Part shown: positions 46,146-55,921 of the stretch, one piece after another
How the letters are laid out: every line of letters starts with the position of its first letter
How positions within the stretch are numbered: the stretch's first letter is position 1
NCBI GenBank assembly: GCA_010094045.1
Contig: ML986688.1
Location: 71,411 to 135,410 of the forward strand
Direction of reading: 5' to 3'
Length of the DNA: 64,000 nucleotides
Source of the DNA: Lojkania enalia
Lineage: Eukaryota > Ascomycota > Dothideomycetes > Pleosporales
Notes under the pieces: model-generated
What the model saw: only the letters and a program-made list of their open reading frames with translations
Told to the model about the DNA's origin: nothing
Databases searched by the model: none
Made by a program: the position numbers and the translations under genes

Positions 46146-47470
46146 CTAAACTGGTTCAACTACGACGGCTGGTGTGGTAATTTCGTCCTTTAAGGCCTGC
46201 TTGTTCAGCAGATACTTGAGGTGTGCTTGCGGGTCCCAGTCGGGCAACTCCCAGGTAAGGACCCCTTCTTCGTTCTGCTTCTCTGCTATTTTGACAGTTT
46301 GGGCGCGCTTCCGAGCTTCGTCGAGCCACGCCCGCCACGTCTGGGTATCCGGGCATGCGTTGCTTTTAATTACCCAATCAGTATTCTTGGCCACGACAAT
46401 CGCTCTCCATAACGCTTGAGTAAATGTAGTTCCCTTGCTCGGAAAGCCTTTGATCGTCATATCGGAATCCGAAAGGCACTCATTACTAACTCTATAGCAG
46501 GATGTGTCCCAGTGTAGTTTCGCCGGCAGAGCAGCTACAATCCAGTAGGCTGAGCCGAGTAGCATGTAACTTCCGGCCCAAGCAATCTGCAACTCGATCT
46601 GCGCATTGGCGAGGCAGATGACCCCACCCATGAGCATCATGGTGCCCACCAAGCTCAAGATCCTATACGCCGGTCCGTGCCTCATGAGATACTTGATAGC
46701 CTCTGGGGCAAAGTACAGCTCCCTCGCAACATCTTCGTCACACCTAACGACCAGGAAACTACCCTTTGGGTATCTTATAATCACATCGCCACGTGGTACT
46801 TTGCCATCCTTGACTTTGCGCTCGGGAAGTTTAAGCGTCCATTTGTTACCCCAGCCGATGAGGGAGGACAGAAGGGAGAGGAGAATCGTAGCCACGATGG
46901 ACATCCCATCATTCAGCCATATCGAGAGGCCAAGGAGGAGAGCCGAAAGAAGGAAGCCGATGAATAGGACGAGAGTGAGCGGGGCCACAGTTTTGGCTTT
47001 GAGGTTGGTTTTGCCGATGTGTTCTATTGTAACGACACGGACGCAATGTTCAGGGAGGTTATTGGCATCGCTATCGAAGGACAGATGTTAGCAGAGAATA
47101 TATTGAACTTATTGCAGACTTCTAGGGGAGCTGAAATCTGGTGGGAGAGATGATAGAGACAGGCAAAAAGTCGGACGGAATACCAAACTAACCAAACGAT
47201 GTTGCCAATGTGATTGATCGTATCTCTATCGTTCCCCGAATAGATACCCGTCACCTGTCCAGGCACAGGTTCAAGCTTCAATGGCCGTGTTGGCCTCATC
47301 AAAGCTTGCGGCGCAGGTATCAACCGTGGTAGGAAAATCCATTTCGACAATGTCGAGACTTGAGCATTGGCCAGAACGGAACCCTCGCCGAGGATAGCCA
47401 GGAAACCTACAATATCCAACTGCAGCTCCTGAAGCGAGTTGTTTCCGTTCAGATCTTGGATCCAGTGCAT
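46146..47470 (-). CDS. Multi-pass membrane protein, fungal family, function unknown
   Basis: Two exons (47470-47193, 47070-46146) with a 122-nt intron (donor GTTAGT, CTAAC branch, acceptor GATAG) give 400 aa. Exon 1 is soluble-looking and conserved in style (HWIQDLNGNNSLQELQLD, KWIFLPRLIPAPQAL, SGNDRDTINHIGNIV). Four hydrophobic helices follow in exon 2 (LTLVLFIGFLLSALLLG; IVATILLSLLSSLIGW; LSLVGTMMLMGGVICLA; SYMLLGSAYWIVAALP). The tail is cytosolic-type and Trp-rich. The coding frame stays open upstream of the chosen ATG (PPGFGSSLSCPFNRSFRHF), and a good acceptor lies at 47524-47525, so a further 5' exon is likely. I do not recognise a function. Confidence 0.75.
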
Positions 47471-49058
47471 AGTGAAGTGCCTGAAGGAACGGTTGAATGG
47501 ACAGCTCAAGGATGAACCAAAGCCTGGCGGGACGGGTACGAGATCAAGACATGGGTTAAGCAAGCACTAAAACAACGCGGAGACGGATTGAGAGTATATA
47601 GAGCAGAACGGCAAGCCTCAGGCCAGCAATTGAAGCGATGGAAACTTGGACAACAGAGGGAAAAGCCAAGGTAGGGCGGCAAAAGAGGAGAAGTCGCCGT
47701 CGCAACCCATTCTCCTTGGAAAACCGGTCAGAGCTCGAGGCTGGGGGATTTGTTTTGTGTCAAGCCGGCGCCACGGTGGTCGATGGCCAGTCGCGCTGCG
47801 ATTGGATGTGGTCGGTTTCCTAGCAGGGAGGGGGCATCAAGCCCAGGGAGAGTGGCTAGGCTGCGACATACCAGCATGGGAGGCGCTGCATAGCCGCAAT
47901 TGAGAAATCCGCCCAGGTTGACTCTCAAACCTCCTCTTGACACCAGCGCGCGTGCCAGCGCTTGTGGAATCGCTGTGCCCTCTTGCTGGAGAAGCTCTCG
48001 GCCGTCGTGTCGCTGTCGCTTTTCGTCATTGCCCGCCCTCCGACCTCCCCCATCGCCAGTCCCAACCTCAAGCGCCAGGCTACCGGTAATACAACCTCAT
48101 ATCTGCACCGACCGCCATAGATCGCGCGGAAACTCAGCACTTCTGTTGTCGCATTACCAGGGACCGTTGAACGACTTGCTCGCCGTGCGCAAAGAGCGTG
48201 CGCTAATGTATGTGGTGGTTCATTCGTTGTTTTGAGTCCTCAGGCACGAGACTCCCCTGCATGACTCCTTACCCCTTCCCTTCGTCCAAGAAGGGAGCAA
48301 GCGATCCTACATCTTCTACTCTGTCTGATAGTCGCCCCACTACATGGTCATCATGAGTTTTCTGTCACCCCGACGTTGTTATCTCCATGTCAGTTGTGAA
48401 TCAGGCGTCAGCCCTATGGGTCAGCCTTTTGCAAACTCCACTATGGGACAAGGAGGCGCGGCGGGAGTTTTTCGTTGTGACCAATAACACATGGACCAAA
48501 GTACTGACTATACACGATTTTTGGCTAGGCCAGAAAAAGGCCGTCATATATCGGACCTTTTCCACTCTCTTCCTCTCCTGGTTAAGCTCCACAGCCACGC
48601 TTCGACCAGTATTGTCGTATCGACGCTGCCTCACGAAATCTGGGGCCCCCTAAGTCTTTTCAAGTGCAGGGCGTGTCACACGGCCTCGTCTGACCGGTAG
48701 GCTGCGAAAGCAATATCAGCGTTAGGGACATCCGCATCCAGGTCTTTCAATTACCTTCTTCGTCCGGAAATCACCGGGATCTTTCAAAGGGCACGAGAAG
48801 TTGGTGATATGTGCTATTGAGCCAACTTTCTCGGTATGCCCATTGACGAAATCACAGATATCTCTACTGGAACTGATAAGCCACGGGTTGGGCGGCGGGG
48901 ATGCGGTCTTAGAATATTGTAAGTTACTCCGTCCGCTAATGTTGCTTAAGCCATGATGAGTTATGCCAGTACATCGGAAGAAGAAATAGGGGCACTAATA
49001 TTTTGGCAGATCTGTACGTGGCAGAGATTCTTCATCAGAGGATCCAAACAGGCCAGTG
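47471..49058. other. Divergent intergenic region
   Basis: About 1.6 kb separating two divergent genes. The first 250 bases probably contain the missing 5' exon of the membrane-protein gene; a minus-strand ATG near 47701 opens MGCDGDFSSFAALP, but no clean donor links it. The block 47,940-48,110 is GC-rich and open in several frames. Nothing else is supportable. Confidence 0.4.
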
Positions 49059-51280
49059 ATGCATTACGCTAACCAAGGAGACAAGAAGAAGAGGAAACGG
49101 AGCTCTAAAAGTCCATTACCTTCAACCAGACAAGACTTGCCCTTCAAGATGGCGGGGAAAGGGGGCGAAACCAAGCAAAACCATGCTATTGGGCTCTTTA
49201 ATGCCGCCCTGGAAGACTCGCAAGCTCAGAGGAAATACGAAAAAAATCGGACACAGCTCGTCCAAACTGAACATGCCACTTCCTGGGACCGTGAAGCGCG
49301 GCAATCAGCAAGTCCAAGTGAGATAAAAGCTTGTAAAATCATCCTTGCGATCAGGGAGTTCGAGCGGGATGTTCTTTTTGGTAATATCCCCGGCGAGGCG
49401 TTGCCTGAAAACGGCACACTCGATATGGGTGGTCAATTCTTAACAAACAAAAGTCGCATCGAGAACGGAAGCAAGCTCTTCCAAATAGCGAAGGCTGTTC
49501 CTAAAGGTGCTATTCTACATCTCCATTTTAATGCCGAGCTTCACCCAGAGAGGTTACTTCAGGAAGCTCGCAAGATGAAGAATATGTTCATTAGAAGCAC
49601 TCTACCCCTTAATACGATAGAGCAAGTCAAGGATCCAAAGACTGAGGTTGTGTTTGATGTCAAGCCAATCTCACACCCAAGCAATAATATATTTGATCCT
49701 GGATACAAGGGCAGAAACAGCAATTGGAAAGACCCAAAAATGCAAGATAGTATCTGGATGAGGTGGGAAGATTTCTGTAAGGAATTTAAAAATCGATATG
49801 GTGATGAATACGACCAGCCGCTCGTCGTCATCGATAATGGTGTGCTTCCGAATAGCTCAGAACAAGGGCCCGTCAAATTAAATCCAGCAGAGTACTGGGT
49901 CAAGCAAAAAATGGTTCTTAGTGAAGATGAGGCATACGGCATGTCTCAGACGGTCAATGGGTAAGTTTTTCCACGTCTCTTATATTTCCGAATCTTTATA
50001 TCACAATTTACTAACGTTTTATCGCAGTGTCTGGGCGCGTTTTAACCAGGCTACGCGTGCATTCAAAGGCCTTCTTAATTATGAAAAGGTTTATAGATGG
50101 TACATTAGTAACGCCATTGACCGCATGATTGACGAAAAAGTCATGTATGCAGAGCTAAGGCCAATGTTGCTAGACAAATTCATTCCAAGCACCGATGGTA
50201 CTGAGCAGATCGACAACCAATCACAGATGCAAATAATCTTAGAGTGCCTTGACGAAAAAAAAAAAGAACTTGAAAGCAGAGGGCAATTAGACCTATTCCC
50301 TTTTGGTCTCAAGATTGTTTACTGCACTCCGCGGTCAATACCGCAAACGATCATGCAACGAGAGATGCGTGACTGCATAAAGCTAGCTGTCCAATACCGT
50401 AGCCTTATCTGTGGTGAGTATCTGTTACTTTAAATCACACAGATTTCTCTTATACTAATGATTCCTAGGGTTCGACCTTGTTGGAGCCGAAGACAGACCC
50501 AATCATATCGGTTTTTATCAAAAAGAGCTCGTGGCCTTCCAAAAAGCTTGCAAAGAGGAAGATCTCGATATCCCTTTCTTATTCCACGCAGGTGAAACGC
50601 TACTAGACACTGGCGGGTCTAAAGATCCAGCCAACTCGAATCTTTACGACGCAGTACTATTGCAAGCAAAACGCATTGGGCACGGCTTTTCGCTCCTGAA
50701 ACACCCCCATCTGATCGAGAAATTCAGAAAAACCGATACCAGTGATGGAATCTGCATCGAACTCTGCCCTATTTCGAACGAATTGCTCCATCTGTGTAGG
50801 AATATCAAAGAGCATCCGTATCCCGAACTACTTGCAGCCGGCATACCATGTACAGTTAACAGTGATAACCCATCACTATTTAGGTAAGAAACCCCGAACG
50901 CATTTCATTGAGTGATCTAGTTGAGGCGTACATGCTAACGTTGGCACAGCAACTCCATGTCTCACGAGTTCTACCAGATCATGGTGGGCTCGCCATCCAT
51001 CACAATACATAGCTGGAAACAACTCGCTATCTGGAGTTTAGAATACAGTTGTTTATCCAAACCCGAAAAGCGGAAAGGTCTCATGCTCTTGAAAAGGAGC
51101 TGGAAACAATTTTGTGAAGACATTGTAGACAAGTACGAGAGTTTATTAACCGCCAAGGATCATGCAACGGGTGAGGGATCGTACACGAGGTGGCATATGA
51201 AAGAGGCATATGGCATGCTTCTGACGGAAGATGACCAGAAAGAGAAGCAAAAGGACCGGGAGGAGGTATTGAATTCATGA
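49059..51280 (+). CDS. Adenosine deaminase, ADGF/CECR1 type
   Basis: This enzyme family turns adenosine into inosine at a zinc site. Four exons (49059-49960, 50028-50413, 50469-50883, 50950-51280) give 677 aa with consistent phases. Metal and catalytic motifs are intact: LHLHFN with His154 and His156, FHAGET with His469, KRIGHGFSL, then LCPISNELL and NSDNPSLF with Asp562. The long N-terminal part before the barrel fits the ADGF subgroup, not the short ADA type. No signal peptide is seen. If translation starts at 49059, residues 9-14 form KKKRKR, a nuclear-signal-like patch; an in-frame ATG at 49149 would remove it. Secreted ADGFs are known in animals, so an intracellular form here is of note. 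Confidence 0.88.
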
Positions 51281-52155
51281 GTTTTGTTGTCTGCAACAAC
51301 ACCTTTATCAAGCAGACTCAGCCCAACTCGTTGCAAAGTCCTCCAGCACCTAGCAACCGCGCTTAGCTATATCAGCCCCCGAGCATGACTCGCTGGACAT
51401 TCAAGCAGCGATTCTCTTGCTATACATCGGATTCAAAGAGGACCTTAAGTCCTATGAGGCTACGCCGCCCCAAGAACAAAAGGCACATGCAGGTTTGCTT
51501 ACAGTTTTGGATTCAGTGAGACTTGTCGCTCGTGATGGGCTGTGTTGTTTCTTTGAGAGAAGCGTTGTTTCCTTGTTCATGGCTTGAGCGGGATACCAAC
51601 GAGAGCAGCTCGAGGTAGCAAGTCTGGGAGATTTCCATAGCGATGTGGTTAAAGAACCGGCGATACCTTCCACAACATGGATAGACTCAAAGAGGTCGAT
51701 TGATTAAGCCCCGGCACCCTCTAGTTTTTTTTTTTTTTTTTTTTTCCTTTAATGTTCATTTGGCCTATTTCGACTCAATAGCCTGTGTTCGTTTCTGAAA
51801 CCCCCCCCATATCGCTCTCTCCGTAACTTTGTTACCGAGTGGAGAGCTAAGATGGATGACGAAGTTGCCATTTCCTTGAGCTGCAATTGATCGATCGCTC
51901 AATCCCCTTATACGCCGCCATCTTCCCGTGACGTCTAAATAAGCTCGGAAGCGTTCTGCTGCGCGCACGTGGACCTCAGAGAGTTGCCAAGACACATTCA
52001 CTTATCACGAACCCATCGTGACTTCCATCGACCTCACTTGTGCACGCCTTAGTCAGCTTGCTTGTTTGCTTCCCGACCTTCCAGTGCACCCTCGGATAAT
52101 AACTAAAAACCCCCTCCTTGCATCTTCCGAGCGGTCGACCCGTTCTAGCAAGAAA
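51281..52155. other. Intergenic: deaminase 3' end and next promoter
   Basis: 875 bp between two + genes. It holds the T tract at 51725-51745 and a C-rich patch near 51801. No supportable ORF. Confidence 0.4.
51725..51745. repeat. Poly-T tract, 21 T
   Basis: An uninterrupted run of 21 T on the + strand (A tract on the other strand), about 450 bp after the deaminase stop. Confidence 0.95.
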
Positions 52156-53720
52156 ATGGCGTCCTCACCAGGCGTACGATTCCCGTTGATAGCACTGGCG
52201 CTAGCCATCCTCGCCGGCGACGTCGCATCGAAGACGCCTAGTGTACCACTTTGCGAGAGAATAACCAACCCAACCAGCATTGTTTCTCTCACGTGGTGCG
52301 ATGAAATATACGGTAAATGTATAACACGAATAGTCGTTGCAATCGAGCCCAGCTAAATTAGTCTTAGTTGCTTGTACTAACGCTACATGCTTCTGGGGCT
52401 CAGACGATGATTTGGGTTGCTGCAGTTCGTATGTTTACATAGCCATCTCCGCATGAAGAAAGCTTTTTTTGCGAATCACTGACCGGCCAGAACTAGTTGC
52501 ACGGCAGCTACCACAGGGTGCATTGACTATGCAAAGGGCGCAAGTCATGGCCGTTCAGGAGATGAGGGCCGTACGACATGGTAAGTATAGACATTCCAGG
52601 GCATTGCTACAAGGTCAATGTGCTAACTCTATACAGCAGTCAAGGATGTATACCATTTTGTCAGAGGTTTCTTAATCGGAAAATAAGCCAATGCCATTTC
52701 CAATGTGAAAGCGACTCTTATGTACGGACGCGAGTAACTTGGTATGAATACGGGGGTTCATCTTGGTCTAATTATTATACCCCACGTTTTGCACCCTTGT
52801 CCACCCCGGGAATCTCAACTGTACCAATCAACACCGCTAACGCCGCTACTCCGTTGAGGCCTGAATACCTTGAAGATCCGAGGAAGAAGATAAGCTCGGG
52901 CGCTATTGCTGGGATTGGAGTTGGAGCTCTGGTCGGAGGTATTTTGCTTACACTTGGCGGCTTCTTCATCTACAAACGTCATAAAGATCATCAAATGGAC
53001 TTTGAGAGTGGTGCTACTCGAGGCCATGACTCAACTGACGACTATCGAAGAAGCGAGATCGATGGACAACCCATTCTCCATATGGAGATAGACGGACAAC
53101 TATCGACCAAGCACAGTAGAAGGGATATTGTAGGAGACCTAGATGGCGCGAAGACTACACTGATACCCGCAATCGTTTACCACGAGGCAGAGAACACCAG
53201 CTCTGCACATTCTCCAAGCCCTGCACCTATATCATCAGCATACCATGCACTTACAACGGGGGACAGCACTCCATCGAGCCAGGGCCGATACCACGTTTAT
53301 TCCCCTGCCAATGTTACTCCGTCACAGTTCGACATCGAGCTTGTTTCCATTACAGACCCGTCTAGCCGAAACTCTACTCGTCCGCCAATGCCTTCATTCA
53401 CAGGGAATTCTCCTACATTATCAAATAGCCTCGCGACCGGCATATCGACTGTCGTACCCGCCGACCCCGAATCCTCCCCCACCCAGCATGACCCTGCTTC
53501 TGAGCCTGCAAATGTAGCTATTGGCAACGCCCTCTCTGTCAACGAAGAGCGCAAAACGAAGGGCAGCAATCTGTTCCCTCTTAGCGGTCGTTACTTGTCG
53601 GCTGAAGCTTTGGGTGGACGATACAGGGAAGCACAGAGGGAGCCAATGGAGGCTAATAAAGCGATTCAGGATGAGAGTGTGAAGTTAGAAGGCGGTACTG
53701 GGAAGGAAAGACCGAACTGA
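52156..53720 (+). CDS. Secreted-type single-pass membrane protein, Cys-rich ectodomain
   Basis: Four exons (52156-52312, 52404-52428, 52491-52580, 52640-53720) give 450 aa. The second exon is only 25 nt. A signal peptide is clear at residues 1-25 (FPLIALALAILAGDVAS). The ectodomain carries many Cys (CERI, TWCDE, GCCSSTSCTA, GCIPFCQRF, QCHFQCES), suggesting several disulfides. A membrane helix lies at about 178-203 (AIAGIGVGALVGGILLTLGG) followed by basic KRHKDH. The 245-residue tail is Ser/Thr/Pro-rich and likely disordered. The layout is that of fungal cell-surface sensors, but I see no WSC or other named domain. The last acceptor is CAGCAG, so a one-residue splice variant (exon start 52637) is possible. 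Confidence 0.7.
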
Positions 53721-54416
53721 CCATCAAGCTTGAGCTTAAGGATTAGGTGAGGGAGAAGAACATACCTTGCTGGCTTCTCCGATTCAGAGGGTTTCAGGCA
53801 CTCTGTAATCTATGCAGGGAATGAGCAGCTCAAGGCCAGTTAGTGTATGATATTCTACCTTGGATCCTCGGACACCTACTCCCTATCTCTTAATGGACAG
53901 TGCCACTACTAGCATATGGAGTTGAGGCTTGCACGGGCAGTTGATATACATCGTATATAAGTGGGGAAGTACATGGACTTTGTTAGTGAGTAATCGAGTA
54001 CTATAATGGTGAAGGCGTAGGTAGATAGGCTAATATCGGCACATCAATCTCACATTCTCTCCAATCAAGCAACTAAATCAAATCATCTAACCAGCCTAAT
54101 AAACTCGTCCGTATAATATGATGAATCTAGTGGAATTACCATCCAACCAAAAAAAAAAAAGCCGAGGCCCCGAGCAATAGTACACACTATGCCGTCTCAT
54201 CTAGATTGTGACGCTGAGCGTGGGTTTGGAGCGTAGTGTTTTGAGCGTATGCGGCTCTGGTAGCCAGTCTCGGGGGCGTTTCCGGCCTGCTATGGTTAGT
54301 GAAGACCTCAAAGTGTGAAAATTATTATGATGCTGCCGCTTTTATATACGCATTTATGACTAGACGAGAGACTTGAGGATTTGATTTACGGCCGTGCTTG
54401 TGGGTAACTGTAATGT

Positions 54417-54629
54417 TTATTGCTGGCTTTTTCTTTCCCTTTTTCCTTCTATGTAGTTCTTCTTTGCTTGTGGGCCGAAGCGTAACCTCGAAAACAATCT
54501 AGTCCACATCTCACAGTCTGCCCTACATCTCCTCCAAACACTCTCTTCCTCAGCCTCGTCGGCCCAACATTCACTCCGACACGCATTCCATGTGTCATCC
54601 TCCCCTATCGTTTCACAATCTCCAGGCAA
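54417..54629 (-). CDS. Candidate Cys-rich small ORF with twin CX3C
   Basis: About 70 open codons that begin after an in-frame stop and lack an ATG, so a 5' exon would be needed; an acceptor-like TATTAG sits just upstream. The stretch holds ACRSECW and RRCRADCEMW, giving two CX3C pairs 13 residues apart, a spacing near that of small Tim chaperones, plus an earlier Cys. The acidic/Trp-rich context does not match any Tim that I recall. The end is strongly basic (KRERKSQQ). It may be a real exon of an unannotated gene or a chance ORF. Confidence 0.25.
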   Translation of the reverse strand: MPGDCETIGEDDTWNACRSECWADEAEEESVWRRCRADCEMWTRLFSRLRFGPQAKKNYIEGKRERKSQQ

Positions 54630-54760
54630 CAGCCACGCCCACTAATACACATACGCCACCGATAAGAAACGCTCATCTCCACCTTTCAATGTGTCTCACA
54701 AGGCTGTGGCTGCGCGATAATGATCCGTCCCACAAACTCAACTCTAGGCTTCCATGTCCA

Positions 54761-54793
<33 letters not shown>
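54761..54793. repeat. GGAT tetranucleotide microsatellite
   Basis: About eight units of GATG/GGAT with one GGAC interruption near the left end. It is short and pure, so likely length-variable between strains. Confidence 0.9.
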
Positions 54794-55921
54794 AATCGAG
54801 GGCTGCGGCTGCGCATGTCATGCTGTAATTTGACGGAAAGGAAAGTTTGATTTGATTAGTGGTAGTTTGCACTGATGCCTTATACGAGCGATTCTGCGCC
54901 TGCCAAGTGCGATGGAGGGGCAGCTCCATGCAGTCGTTCGCATCAACGCAAGCCGTCATAGCTCCGCGGCATTTACATCTAATGGGTTTCTCGATTAGGA
55001 TTTCCAAGGTGGAAACTCAGACCGCGTTATCTGGAGCGCAGGAAGTCGGTAGCGAGGTTGGGCTTTGCCTCACTTTTCTGCGCTTTCTAGTGTGGGTGAC
55101 CGGGAAGTGAGGCCTTGGTCGGATGGCGAGGTCCGTGAGAGAGGGCGGGCTGGGGGGTTGAGTAGGGGTCTGTTGGGGGTGGTTTGGAGTGGTGCATCAC
55201 TTGCGCTCCTGGGCTAGTGCTCGTTTTCCGTGGCAGGCTCGGTTTGTAGTGGGATGCTGGGAATAGGGAATTCTTAAGAGCAGAGCGAGGATATTGGACT
55301 TCACACAACACATGGAATTTGGTTTGGAGAAGTTGAGGGCAGTGCTACGGACAGTTCATGCTACTATGTCTTCTATTAGCTTTACGATTCCTTTAAGTGT
55401 GAGAGGTGAGGCAATCAGCGTTTCGAAGATGACGTGAAGATGCAAACGTGACTAAACTTGGATTATATAAACCTAGCAAAGATTATAGATATTTTATCCG
55501 ATTTTCACTCATTGAATCGTCACCTTCCGAGTGTTAAACGACGGATACGAATAGAGAAGAGAGCAAATAAGAATCACATTAGACAGACAAAGAAGTACGC
55601 CGAAATAATACAATAAGAGCCAGCGTCTTCGCAGTATATGATCTCTCCTCCAACACTCGACAACTTCAGAGCACCCTAAGCTTTGACTGTGATGCCTGTT
55701 CACTCTTTCGCCAGTTTGGTGTACAAGTCCAGCCCATACTGTTCCCTTGAACTCCAACCAGATACCTAGTATTTCTTATCATGATCCATCCCAATCGACC
55801 GAGTGCGCGTAGACACCAAAACGACAGAAGGTACCAACAGCCAGGAACACAAAACAAACAAACAAAACAAACAAAGGAGAACTAGAGTACTGAGACATCG
55901 TGCGAAAGACCTAGGAGGCAG

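Larger units (their letters stand above)
53721..55921. other. Convergent intergenic region with microsatellite and a Cys-rich ORF
   Basis: 2.2 kb between the tails of two genes. It contains an A run near 54149-54160, the GGAT microsatellite and a minus-strand Cys-rich open stretch, both listed separately. The remaining sequence shows no supportable gene. Confidence 0.4.
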
